From the NCBI GenBank assembly GCA_014898415.1, contig RCTD01000014.1, forward strand, positions 1,178,001 through 1,242,000: a stretch of 64,000 nucleotides of DNA. Direction: 5' to 3'. The translations under genes and the position numbers were made by a program. Shown in pieces: positions 13,226 to 25,460 of the stretch; the first letter of the stretch is position 1; each line of letters opens with the position of its first letter. The notes beneath the pieces are model-generated. The model saw only the letters and a list, made by a program, of their open reading frames with translations. It did not search any database and was not told where the DNA came from. This DNA is from Stromatinia cepivora (Eukaryota > Ascomycota > Leotiomycetes > Helotiales > Sclerotiniaceae).

Positions 13226-16200
13226 CTACCGTTCAAACTCTAGCACTTTCTGCGTAGCCGAACTAGAGCTTCTATCCCTCCTTGAATCTCCTGAAATACC
13301 GGGCATCAAACCTCCATTCTTGGTCTGTATCCCGGTAGCTTCCACTTTCTCAACACCACTCTTAATACTACCAGCCTCTGCATCCAATCCTTCCAATAAA
13401 TCTCTATCTTCACTCCTAACACTCCTCCTCTCAGCATCTCCACCATAACCACCTGAAACTCTTAATCCATCATCTTCTTCCTCTTCATCCTCATCTTGTA
13501 CACCAGGTCTATGAACCGCATTCCTTTCCAATTCCTTTTGAGCTTCATCCATTCTCCTCCTAACCTCCGCAGCAACCCTCATTCCATCAGTAACAATATT
13601 ATCCAATACACCCCTAAGTCCTTTTCCAGGCGGTACCACACCAGCAGAACTAGGACCACTGACAACATTTGCCGCAGCATTTGCTGCCGATTTACCAAAT
13701 CCAATACTTGTAAATGTGGTGAGGGAAGAGGAAGAATTGGTAGCATTTGAAGTTGAGACCATATTATCTGAGATACGGAAGGAAGCTGGGAATGAAGATT
13801 CGAAGAATTGTTCTAGGAGTTCGTCGGCTAGAACAACCATACGGAAAGTGGGAAGAGTTATGTGAAGTGGTTTGGATGGATCGAGAGCAGCATTAGCTCG
13901 TTCTGATTGTGCTTTGGAGACACTGCGAGAAGGTGTGGGGAGATTATTTGGTTTATTGGATGGTGGAGGAATAATTGGAAGACCAATTTCCTTTTTGATT
14001 TTCTTGGAATCAGTGCCAAGGTCTAAGAGATCTTCTTCCTCTTCTTCGTCTTCGTCGTCCGAATCACCAACTGCAAATGAGTTAGGATCAACAAGGCCAT
14101 TCGTACCATATGAGGCATCTTCTGCTTTTTCTTCGCTTTCTCTCTCAATTTCAGCATCTTCCTCTTCACCCTCAACATTTTGTGGATGATCTGGATCAGC
14201 ATACTCAAAACAACGTCTGATGAATGCGCTCACGCTATTCAAAAATCTTTCTTGTGTTGTTGTATGTGGACTATTGAACTGTGCAGGGTTACCAGCCTCA
14301 TATTCGCTCAACCCAACCATAGATGGTGAAGGTGTTAAAGATCCATCTAAACCTCTTCGTGAGAGAAATAGTAAAGCTTCAGATATCCGTAGAATACCCT
14401 CCCTATCAACCTTTCCATCTCCATCGTCATCATACAATTCAAAAAAGTAAGTAATGCTGCCCATAATATCACCCTTGCCCTTGATGTGAGCCAATCCCGT
14501 TACAACGTTTTGTAGTGTCAATGCGGAATTCATATCCACATCCCATCTACGAAACAATCGTTGCATGAATTCGTGATCGGCCGGTTCGGGGTTACCAAAG
14601 CCCCAAGGAGAGAGGGAGATATCTTTACGCCGCAAAGAATTGCCAAAGTAGGAATGCTTTTCCTTCTCCAGTTCCTTGTCCTGTGGTGATGGCGAATCTG
14701 ATACAGCCCATCTAGTTATTCCAGCAAGAAATTCTCGGAAGCAATCATAATCCATCAAAGTAGGACTTGGACCAAGTCCCACTCTGCCTTTCTCAATATT
14801 TTGATTCTCCCCTAAACCAGCAATAACGCTGGCTCTATTGGCTTTTGCTCTTCTTTCTTTTTCTTCTTGTATCATCTGACTTCTTTGCTGTCTTTCATAT
14901 AGTACGCCATAAAACCTGTCATACAAAGCGCCCAGTTCGTCAACACTCAACTTCTTGCTGTCCGGGCCTAAGTTTCGTATCGAGGTTCGTTTTGCAAAGC
15001 TTTCAATACTATTCAAGACAGCGTCTTTATGATTCATGCGTTGCTCTGCAATGGTATTTTGTGTGATTCCCGAAAATTCCTTGAAAGCAACAACCATCAA
15101 TTCCTGGAATCGTGTGACAGCCCGTAATTTGGCGTTCTCGGATTTTGGATGCGCAGATTCATCGAGTTTCGAGAAATAACCTTTCAGCACAGAAATAAAA
15201 GCGCCATCATCAGTAGCGTCTAAAAGTTCTTCCCCATTTATGCGTAAAATGGCGAGCCCGATCTGAAAAAGAACCTTTGGGCCTTCTAAAAAGAAGACAT
15301 CTAAAACACGAAATGCAAATACGAGGGGCATGGAATTAATATACAGAGACAAAAACCAAGGAAGAGAAACGACTGATAACTGAACGTCCGATTTAACCAA
15401 ATGATCCCATAATATTGGCATAGTCTTCTCTACTAAAGACTCGAATACGCGCTGGTCTAGCAGAGTGCCGTACATGGTTTGTGAGTAATATCCCGGTAGT
15501 AATCTGTCGCAAAGCGCAGATAAAAGGAAGTAAGCTTGCGATTCAGACATATAGATCAAGAGTGCTGCCACAACGATATTCATGGCCTGGCAATATCCGA
15601 CTTCTTCGTTGGTCCAACTATATGCTGTGAGAACTCGCCGCAACCGGTCAATACCTTCCACACTCTGAAATCCAGGGTATTCAGGCAGACTTCGATTGAG
15701 ATCCTTCTCTATTTCATCAATCGCAAGAGACTCTCGTCCTTCAAACTTCACTAGGGTGTCTGTATATAGCGTCGGATTTTCCAAGCGCAAAAATAACGAT
15801 CCGGATGTTTGCTCCCATATTTCTCCACGCAGTCGATTCGGTAAACCAACTCGAATCAACTTATGAAACGTAGGCTGGCGTATCAATGTAACATTTCGTC
15901 CATTCTCTCGAAGATACTCCCCCCATAGTCTCATTTTGCTTTTGTCCCTTAATTTTCGAACATCACCAGGATACCTGAACAACATTCCAAGTCCCGCATC
16001 TGGAATTTCTCCCGTTTTGCTGTCGCCTTGTAGAAGATATTCCGAGTAGCACTCCGCCACAACACGTTTCATCTTCGCAACTTCACCCACTCCTGATTTT
16101 AGTCCTTTCTTCAAGCCATCGCAAAATCGTTCGCAAGTTTGGCGCGTTCCGGCAAGATTTATTGTAATTTTTTGTTGATATGAGGGTTGTTTCGAGCCAT

Positions 16201-16745
16201 CTTTTGCTGGTGTATTTGCGATTCCATTCCAGGTAGTGATAGCTAAGGCGAACTTCGGTCGACGTCAGTGAGTAAATCGAATGAAAACAAGGGATGCATA
16301 CCTGGTAGGATTGACTATGAAGCCGTTCAACTCGTCTTATGGCACATAAAGGTAAAGTAAAACCATTTCCTCCAGGTCCAGCACCATGGGTTTGTCCATT
16401 GAATCCAGAAGATATACCTGTACTTGCTGTTTGGAGGAAACTTGTAGGCTGTGTTGAGAAACATAGGTATGCTTCACTCAAGTGCAACTTTCCGGCATAA
16501 TGAAACCCTCTATCCCTATCCCTATCCTTCTCTCCTTGTGTGGCATTTGGTGAGTATTGATTCGGTGGGGCTATTGTAAGTTCGGCGGTGATTTCTTGTA
16601 GAGGGGTTTGGGAATCTGGTAATCTGAATTGATTGCGGAAAAGGGTAGATTTCGCAGGGTTTCGATCAGAGGCAGAAATATTGAGAGCTTGAGTTGGGTC
16701 AATGAATGATTGAGCCTTCTGCACAAAACTTGAGAAATTGAACAT
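13226..16745 (-). CDS. Rab GTPase-activating protein, GRAM-TBC-EF-hand type (Gyp2-like)
   Basis: Accelerates GTP hydrolysis by a Rab/Ypt GTPase in vesicle traffic. Exons on the minus strand are 16745-16302 and 16252-13226, with a 49-nt intron (GTATGC..GAAG), giving 1156 residues. A GRAM-like region (about 40-190) contains YAGKLHLSEAYLCFS and FALAITTWNG, the latter formed across the splice. The TBC domain covers about 284-494 and keeps both catalytic fingers: I-E-K-D-L-N-R with Arg at about 335, and GYCQ with Gln at about 370. An EF-hand-like loop, DDDGDGKVD, lies at about 755-765. The C-terminal third is acidic and low complexity, with polar linkers. This order is that of yeast Gyp2/Mdr1 and animal TBC1D8/9. 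The particular Rab partner cannot be read from sequence. Confidence 0.93.
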
Positions 16746-17536
16746 TGTTCATGGTATCTGCTGGTAATACAGCTTTATTTGTAGAAGTTTGGTACTTTGG
16801 AATCCAGTTGAGTTGAGGGACATCCAGTTCTCAACTTCCGATGTCATCAGCCTCGGCTTATGTAATACAGTTAAACCAATGATAATTCACTGAATGGACC
16901 CCTTAAATACGATGAATGTTTTAGATTTAATAGCATAATGAGTCTTATTTGTAATACACAAATTCTAAGATTGGTATAAGATTGGCGTTGAATGATCTAT
17001 CTGGGCCTATGATTTTATGACATTGTACTGTATGCCTACTTCTATCAATCTCTTCTATCTCAAGTTTGGAGCTGTAACCGGCAAAACATTTTCATAGCCC
17101 AGATTTTGCCGGGCGATGCAAAAGGACATAGTTTGACTGGTAGATGGATTCTTTGGCATAATGAAAAATGAGGAATGATTTAGAGAAGGTGGGCATAATG
17201 CTCATTTGAATATTCGAAAAGTGGTAGAAGATTATGAGGATGTAGATACATCAATACACGTACTGTTCTTGAACATTCAACTTATTTTTGGGACGACGGA
17301 GGTTATACTTCACAAGCACGAGATCATGGGTTCATGATTATCATATAATATCAGTAAAATGTAGTTTTGATTTAATATTGTTATTTTTAACTGATATGGC
17401 CCTCTCCATCCAAAGTTTTACCACAACTATCTGTCATGCCAAAACTCTGACTCAAAATTAGTCAATTTCAAATCCAACCACTAACTCCCATTCTCTAATA
17501 CAATTGTTGAATGCTATCATTGAATCCACGAACCCC
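16746..17536. other. Spacer between Rab GAP and hsbA
   Basis: AT-rich, no gene found. The left end carries the promoter of the minus-strand Rab GAP, the right end the 3' flank of hsbA. Confidence 0.5.
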
Positions 17537-18109
17537 TTAAAACTGATCCTGTGCATCGGTAAAAGAATCATCAATCATCTTTAAAACCGCAGCCAATCTT
17601 GGCTTTGCATCGGAAAAAAAAATGGCACGGAGTGCATTTCCAAAAGCATCAGTTTCTTCTTTCAAATTTTTTAGGTCGTTCGCAACGGTTGAAGCGACCC
17701 CTGCGGAGGCGAATGTAGATTTCTTTTCTACTAGTGCAGTGAGTGCCTGATCGATATCGGGTTTTAGATTGTTGATTTCGACGAGGATGCTTTCAGAGTC
17801 GGCCGAGGAAAGAGGAGATGTCTTGCTGGTATCGGTGGTAGCGTGTTTGATAGCTGAGGTGGAGAGTTAATATGATTGATATTGGGCTATCTCGGCTTGA
17901 TACTCACAATCTTCCAGGGTTGATTCAGCAGTGCTGACCGAATACAAGCCAAAGAATCCACCATTGTAGTTGCCCACAGCATTTGTAAGAGCTTTGACGT
18001 TGGTATCAATGATGTCTATATCAGAGAGAATGTCGGCTTCTGTACGCTGAGAAATAACAGCGGCAGAAACTGCGGATACGAAGAGGATAATATTTTTAAT
18101 GGCAACCAT
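17537..18109 (-). CDS. hsbA: Secreted hydrophobic surface-binding protein (HsbA family)
   Basis: HsbA-type proteins are small secreted or wall-associated proteins that bind hydrophobic surfaces; in Aspergillus the founding member helps recruit a cutinase/esterase. Exons 18109-17908 and 17853-17537 with a 54-nt intron (GTGAGT..CTCAG) encode 172 residues. A signal peptide of about 18-20 residues is clear (MVAIKNIILFVSAVSAAVIS). The mature chain is helical and Ala/Asp/Thr-rich, with the family pattern DI..ID.NVKALT..V.NY.GG near the N-terminus and a second half of amphipathic helices (LVEINNLKPDIDQALTALVE). No cysteine framework is present. The match is to fold pattern and length (family about 170-190), so the family call is strong and the biological target unknown. 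Confidence 0.88.
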
Positions 18110-18231
18110 TGTGTCGATTTGAGATAGATGATAATAGAAGGAGGATTGGTGGACAGGTTTATTAGATGCTGAGAAGAGGAAGTGGGCAGATAATGATGAT
18201 TGGAAGTATCTTTCAAAGATATGTGTTGGGG

Positions 18232-18246
18232 TATTTATGTATAAAG
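18232..18246 (-). promoter_or_regulatory. Possible TATA element of hsbA
   Basis: The minus strand reads CTTTATACATAAATA about 125 nt upstream of the hsbA ATG. Position and composition fit a TATA-like core promoter, but no start site is known. Confidence 0.3.
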
Positions 18247-19852
18247 ATGATGCATAGATATCATTAGTGTGAACAATACTAAAGCTTCCTTGATATGATT
18301 TTTGTCAAGTAGCTCTAATGATCCGAAGATATCTTGATCATACATGCTGTTCCGCGAGTAGAGGACATAATCAAACGCTTCTGTAAGTAACATTATGCTC
18401 GTCATACCGTGAGTGCCATGTAACTTTCTAGCATCAGGAGACGATCATATCGGATCTTCGTACTAGTTCTAGGTCCAGCCGGTACTAAAATGAGCCGAAA
18501 ATCGGAAGGCTATCAGCAGATGCGCTGCGTCATAGATTTTTCTAGAGTAACTTGACAGCAGTAAACATCTCTAGTGGGCTCATTCTCTCAACTATTCGCG
18601 ACAAAGCAACCTCGGACACCCCCGTCATTCTTCTGGTGTTTTGAGGGATAATGCTAAAATGAAAGCTTCGTTTGTCTCGATTCATACAGTAGTTGGAACT
18701 TTCCAATAGCTTAATGATAACGAACTGTCATACTCAACAAGTATTACCACATATAAACTCAATTAACAAACCATTATACGTAGCAGATGGAGCATGTAAA
18801 TCGATATTGAAAAGGGACTGATTGCCAAGGATAACGGGTGTAGATCTCAAACTAACAGCTGCCCGGCTCTTGTAGCTTCTTTTATGGGTATGAGATGGGA
18901 AAGAATACTCGAGTGCCTTGAAAGTAGCAGTTTTATAGCCGAATCATCCAACTATTTGTTGGTAAGAAGAAAAGGTTTCAAAAGAAGCATGAGAGCGGTT
19001 TGAGGAGAGAGAGAAGTTCAAAATTGTCGTACTCAACCTTGTACAAAATTGCAGCCGAGATCCGGTTGCACGGCTAACCATATCGGTACGCTGGAGAAGT
19101 AGTTCTCCATCCATTCAAAGTGAATGTCTACAGCATCGAGCTACACGAGTCAACATATAAAGGCGAAAGTCTCATTGCCATTACCCCTCCCTTCTTTCGT
19201 AGCAATAAGCATCAACTCATTTTGTGGCTCGAGATAAAAATGTGCCAACGCGTTTGCGCGTGTAATCATTTGCGCTCACGTGAATAAAAGACGGAAACGG
19301 AGAGTTCGAGACATGAGACATGGAGCTCAACAACTTTCTCTCCAGAAAAGCAATAGAATTCACGTTTTATACTTGGAAAAATGGCAAGATTTTTTTCCCC
19401 GTTAAGCAAACCTTGAAGCATTTCCTGCTGATCACTGAGGAAGGAAGAGAAGGGCTCTGATCAGGTGGGTAATGTCTTGTTGAAGCACTACCCCCCAATT
19501 CCCAAGTGGGACAAAGGACACCAGGTGAGGGAGGCCCCAAACACTACCTTCACGTGTGACTATCTGTCACCTGTCCCGACCTTTGTATCAGCCTCCCAGT
19601 TCAGCCTCCTGCCACCCTCACTAACCTCAAGTAATTGTGGCTTAATTGCATACAAATTAGCTAAAGAGATTCACGATTCGACCCTTTTTTGAATTCAATA
19701 TTTACAGGTTGATGATCACCCATAGAATTCAGGGAGATGTCGATACCTAATCAAGATACCCATACACTTAGTCACAGAGCTCGTATGTAAACGGGATCCA
19801 TCTACTGAACTTTGATATCGTTCTAATAGTTTCTGGAGATCTTCCGGCTCAA
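18247..19852. other. Spacer upstream of the broken kinase gene
   Basis: No intact gene seen. An open stretch at 19465-19692 is short and shows no domain. This marks the left edge of a gene-decay zone reaching to about 27.2 kb. Confidence 0.45.
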
Positions 19853-22276
19853 ATGGAGAACCATCGTCGATATGGCGTTTGGAAAGTTACTCTGTATGAA
19901 GGCTCCGGTATCTCTATGGTAGACCAATATTACGACATCTTCCGTAGACTGGAGCACGAGCCTTCTCATGAGGATGAAGAAGATCCGAAATGGGGGTTTT
20001 GCAGTTCAACCTTAAACCATCAGTCTTTACCATATGCCCTTTTGGACTTTGAGCATTCACAAGTGATTGTCGACGCAGTTTCAGGAACCACGAAGAGTCT
20101 TTTATGGGCAGGAAAGGAGACTTCATACGGGTTTGAAGTTTCTAGGATCGCTGAGTTGATAGTCCTTCCTTACATCAGGAATCCACAAGCTTTCATGGGG
20201 CATCAGGACTTTTTTCCTCGGTGCCGTAAAGTTGAACCCTTGGGCTGATGAGAGTTACTATTATGATAAAATGAATGTTACAGTGAGTTTGGGCCAAGAA
20301 AGCTACGCTGTTGTTACAAAATGGCGGGATGTTCAGAATGGGGCTGGTAAAATCCCTATCGGAGTTGATTTCCATGAGTGGAAACATCCAAGTGTGGGAT
20401 ATTTTCATCCATCGGAAAGTTTCGACTACAGGGAGATTATTGGAGGCGGAATCAACTTTACCGTGTCTAGGGTTAGAATGAAAGGAACGAGTAGATCTTG
20501 CGCTGTTAGAAAGGTTAAAGAGGGGCATAATTCTGTGGCCGATGTTAATCACGCGCTTGTTTCTACTAAGATGAATCCTTTTATTATACCACTCATACGT
20601 GTTTTCCAGAATTCAAGCGGTTTGACTCTCTGTTCACCATTTGCCGGTGGTGGACATTTATTCTACCATCTTCAAAAGGAGCGGCGTTTCAATATCAAGT
20701 CAAAATTTTAGTGCTCCGAGCTTCTTTGCGCATTCGATCATTTACACGACCTCGACATCATTTATACTCGCATAAAACCTGGGAATATTCTCTTGGACAC
20801 TCTGGGACACATTGCTATATGCGATTTTAGTCTCCTGATGTCAAAATCTACGATTGCTCCAGAACTAAGAATTTTGGAGTATCCAGCACCGGAGCAACTG
20901 CGTGGTGAAGAAATCACGGAGGCTGTGGATTGGTGGGCATTGGGAATCTTTCTCTACGGATTTCTGACAGGACTACCCCCTTTTTACAATGAAGACACTG
21001 TTGAAAAGCATCGCAAAATACTTTCCGAGCCCCTCGAATTCCCAGGACCAAACCTCATCTCTCCAGCAGCCCAAGACGTGCTGAACAAGCTTCTTAATCG
21101 CAACCCCGAGCAAAGACTCGAAATAAAAAGACATCCTTTCTTCCATGGCATAGATTGGTACAAAGTACTTCAACGAGAATATGAGCCCATTTTTCGACCC
21201 AGTTACATCAAAGAGGTCTTTCGAGAAGATGCACCACGCTCCACTGCTTAGAGAGCAATTCCCTTGAAAAATCCCAGCTCAAGGAAGGATGAAGCAACTA
21301 AATTATCCAAGTAGCTAGATAGAGCAGATTCATCATCTCACGCTCAAATAAGCACGGACCAAAGTGAAGGTTGGGAGTTAATATGGGAAGACGTTTCCCA
21401 AAATTTTCACTTTCGTAACCGCTACACGGGTGCTATTCAATCAGGAAATATTCGAGTCCCAGAGCTCGAAGTCAACCCCGCCCTCATAACTTCACAGTCC
21501 CCAGAAAATGAGATTCGGATTAATTCTCTTCCAATACGAGACTTGCCTAGTCAAACCCAGATGCAAGATGCACTTGAGGTAGCTTTGAGGAAAGGCAACT
21601 CCTGGAATACAGCATGGACTTAAACATTATACTTTCCGGCGACGCCAAGACTCAAACACTACTCGAGTGGGCTACTGAGCATGAAGATCTTAATTTAGTA
21701 GAATTATTCCTGAGTAAAGGGGCTGATGCCAATTTACGTCCGCTACTTTCACCCGAAATCCAGCATTGATAAAAGCCGTAGAGAAAGCAAATGAGAGATT
21801 GGTCAAAATATTAGTGCCCAAAACAAACCGAGTACTTTCTACAAGAGCATTGTGTCTCGCTGTGGGTCGATCGAAAGAACATTGCAATTGTCAACATCTT
21901 ACTAGAACATGGTGTTTGCTGTGATTTCGTTGATGGAGACCGACAGCCACCTAAAGACGCTAGCGGTTAGCGCGCAGAGGAATCTGCAGAAGCAAGAGCA
22001 TTCACACCTCCTCTTGTACGCGCAGTCATTGTGGGCGACATAGAGCTCACAAGAGTGCTGCTTGTAAACGGGGCGGATGTGAATGTTGGCTATCATGATA
22101 TTGGTCGTTACCGTGGAAGGCCGTTAAAAACAGATATATCATATGGGAGAGTCATAGAAGTAGCGATGCGGCTGAAACGTCACGAGATAGTTGATTTGCT
22201 ACTTGAATTTGGAGCAGATATCAACCTTCCACAACCTGTTTGGGTATTCAATGTAAGGACACACCGAGGAATGTAA
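19853..22276 (+). pseudogene. Broken YpkA-like AGC kinase with ankyrin repeats
   Basis: Conceptual reading gives, in order, the fungal YPK1/YpkA N-terminal C2-like region (LPYALLDFEHSQVIVDAVSG, TSYGFEVSR), an AGC kinase domain (YREIIGGG to HPFFHGIDWYKVL), a short WELIWEDVSQNFHF segment, and at least three ankyrin units (LLVNGADVNVGYHD, LLLEFGADINLPQP). It is broken several times. One extra T in a T6 run at 20210-20215 shifts the frame. A TAG at 20709-20711 stands where AGC kinases have Tyr in the R-S-x-F-Y-A-A-E motif. Further stops and shifts lie from 21250 to 22030. Catalytic motifs are also lost: the VAIK-type Lys is Arg (CAVRKV), the HRD-type loop reads YTRIKPGN and DFG reads DFS. It could have become a pseudokinase before it decayed. 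Clearly derived from a duplicated AGC kinase; expression not expected. Confidence 0.85.
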
Positions 22277-22824
22277 GACTACATCTGGATTAAGAGCTGC
22301 CTTAGCGTCACTGGAGCAGAGGAAATGGGAAAAGATTGTCATTAGTTAGTATCCTTGATGTTATGCTGCAATCCCCATGTAGCGGCATACACTTTTCTGA
22401 CTGCCTGCAATATTTCAACTTTTTCCATTCTTGTGATTCGATGTTTGGATTTGTGGAGGGGAATAAAAATAATCAAGTTTGTTTAACTTGACTCTTAAAG
22501 GAATATCTCGAGTCCTTTCCTCATTTTTCTCAGGCAAGATTCAATGGTGTCAAGCCCTGATTCTGACTCACAAAGCTTGTAAAAGCCAAAATATATAAAG
22601 TCACATGCGCGTCCGATCTCAGCGGTGATCATTGGGGACAGAAAAGCTTGCTATGATCCACGTTATATTGCAAGAATAATTTCGAGAGAAAATCTCTCTT
22701 CATCGCCAGACTGATATCCAGTCAAATTAATTCCATTTACCTACCGGACTTTCTGTGTCATGTTAACGATGAGACACCAGAAAGTTATGGTAGTGATCTC
22801 AAGTCAACATCCATGGCCACTAGC

Positions 22825-23212
22825 CAGGGCTGGGCAAAAGGTGGGGTATACCCGGGGTAACCCGGGGTAAAGCCGGCCGAAAAGCCACTTTATTGAAGCT
22901 TTGTAGAATAGAGTAACCATCCTACAAAATACTCCGGGTGCTATAATACCCACAGGTATATAGCATATGAAGTTATATATTTGGTAAGGGTTGAATATCA
23001 TTCGAAAATCCTGATCATATAATCAATATATCATATGATCTCTGTACTGTATCACATGATCTCTGTATTGTATCCAACTTTGGATGAATATTATAGGACG
23101 ATCACATGATATTTACCTTGCAGTACTCTCCATCCTATAAAACCTCTACAGGGTAGGGTAACCACCCCAAAGAGGCCAAATACCCCGGGTAGGGTACGGA
23201 TGCACAGCCCTG
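22825..23212. mobile_element. hAT-like MITE with 8-bp target site duplication
   Basis: A 388-bp element begins CAGGGCTGGGCA and ends with the inverse of CAGGGCTGTGCA (one mismatch in 12). It is flanked by a perfect 8-bp direct repeat, CCACTAGC, at 22817-22824 and 23213-23220. Both ends carry a subterminal TACCCGGGGTA motif. The inside has no open frame of note, and includes a tandem ATATGATCTCTGTACTGTAT-like duplication near 23030-23072. Eight-bp duplications with CAGGG-type ends are the hallmark of hAT elements, so this is a non-autonomous (transposase-less) member. Confidence 0.87.
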
Positions 23213-23220
23213 CCACTAGC

Positions 23221-25460
23221 AATGGCACGACTACAGACTTCCATTCTACTACTCATCACTGTCAATCTTAGACACTCTATTCGATCTTTGGTTATCATTA
23301 TGCATGCATATGCATTGATATTAATACTCCGAAGTGATACGGCGTCATAATGTCCTTTGATTCTCATACCTTCGAATATCTCGCCTCGATCAATTTTATG
23401 GAAAGCTGATATAGCAGCTATATCTAACCGTAATCTGCTCCTGGCATTTTTAGGGCCTTGCTAATTATCTGTGAAGAATAGTGCTCACCGATCCATCACA
23501 GTATTGCTGAAATATATTTGTACGAGGTGGGTTTAAGTATTGCCGTCCACACGAGTTTAGATAGTTTCGCGCGATTATGTATTCTCAACTCGTGCTTACT
23601 TTCAATTAAATCCTTTCTAAACGGCAATATTTCCCCATAAGTCGACTCTTCTGTTGGTGACACTTATGTTACCTGGGTATAGATTGGCTATGAGCTTCTA
23701 CTCGCACTCAAACTATTAACCTGTAAAGCAGGTGGCCGGGACCGAGACTTTACCCGCTCAGCCTTAAAAATCAAGCAAGAAATAGATTTTCTGGTCGGGA
23801 AGCTCAAGAAAATCATTTCTATTAGAGCAAGGATTCCTGAGTTACAATCATCAATTAGCACCACCCCTGAAGGGACATGTTTGTACGGTTCTTTCACCAA
23901 TCACTACAGATCAAGAGTTGGTATGAAAGTAACTTGCAACAGAATGGTTCTAGCCCATATTTGGAGGATTAAATTTTCTAAACTTTAAACCAAAATGATG
24001 AACCGGCAATGCACCTCTCATTATTCGGAAAAATACATACAAGATGGATTTTTGATGAGTGTTGGTGATAGATTCTGACATGCATTTTCTAATGCTAATG
24101 ATGGGTTCTGGATGATGTTCGTATGCGTGGTATATTTGTCTCTTCTGAACTTTCTGTCGACAAAATAGCACTTTGAATATATGGATGGGTTCATGAGGTT
24201 GCTCCTTTGAGGGTATGGAACATTTTACTATTCGAATGCCAATTGAAAATTGGAAGTTTTAGTTTGGCAGGATCGGCAAATGAGGATCTTCGAACAACTC
24301 ATGAGGTAAAGTGAAAGTTTGAGAAGCTTGATGATGTCCTTTCCATTAATAAAACAGGTGGCGGACCCGTCATTCATATTTTATTATTTTAAGTTGAATT
24401 GAATGTGGGCTCTCATGCATTTAGCTTTTCGCGGCGGCATGTCTCTATCTCATTCAACTAACGTTTAGTGACTCTGGTTTTCTCGCGACTTTATATTTTG
24501 TTGCATACCTATGGATTCGAACTGGAGATTGACTGAAATTCCCGATACCTTGTAATCTGTTGTGTACTATTATATCTCTGAACTATCTTGTTGTACTAAG
24601 ACTATAGTATAGCTCTTAGTTTGAGGTTTCATTTTTTGTTGTATATCTCCTGAATCTTGCTTTTAAAGCAATTTTTAATGATAGTTCTATATACTATGTA
24701 CCTGGCAATTTCCTTTCCTCTCTTTTCTCTTTACCATACAAATGGGAGAAGAAGCGGAATTTCCGGTTCCCCATTCTTGTCAACTCGATTGCAATATGCT
24801 CATTTTGGTTACTTGAATCGGTCCATAAGCTACCTATATGTGTAATGAAGTCTCCAATGTGTCAAAATCTCAGGCTTGGTCATTCATTTCTACACTATAG
24901 TTTTACGTCTCTTTCTCTATTATTCTAGGACTCCTGATACGGATGCTCTATGATCTAGGATCTTACCGTCCTTTAGATATTTTAGATATGGTAGATTCAT
25001 ACAGGTTTTTGGATGGAAATGGTGGAATACAATGGAAAAGGGCAGAGAATAAATAGGATAGGGGTGAAGTGAGGCGAAGCGAAGCGGAAAAATAGAAGAA
25101 TATCTTGATTTCCACTCATTTTGATGATATAATTGAGATATACTACTAATCTCCCGTTGCAAAACAACAGATATTAAACTCTCATTATCTGCAAGCATTT
25201 TTACTGAAACCATCAATGCAGGTAAGCATCACATAAATCCGTGCACCAACACACCCCCTTCCTTGCAACAATCGCACCTCCCCCTGATTTCCCTTTTCCC
25301 TTCGCTTAATCACTACCCCACACTTCTTTATTCCTCACTTTCCTGCGACATTTTTTTCTCTTAAACTTTTACTTCTGCCCAACGCTGTTTCTATATATTT
25401 CAAAATGCTCAATTATCTCTTTCCTTCTCTCCTATTGAAAAGTTAACCGAAACACAAAAA
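23221..25460. other. AT-rich decayed stretch
   Basis: No intact gene. Around 23700-23900 the plus strand has a protein-like fragment (KQEIDFLVGKLKKIISIRARIPELQ) in a frame closed by stops nearby, perhaps a relic. The stretch 25230-25460 is CT-rich with a typical leader look and precedes the ATG at 25461. Confidence 0.4.

Noticed and set aside
23688..23900. Possible gene around 23.7-23.9 kb
   Set aside because: A protein-like fragment exists but stops close every frame; kept only as a possible relic in the spacer note.
24480..24540. tRNA-like GTTCGAATCC box on the minus strand
   Set aside because: No T-stem pairing and no acceptor stem or D-arm nearby.
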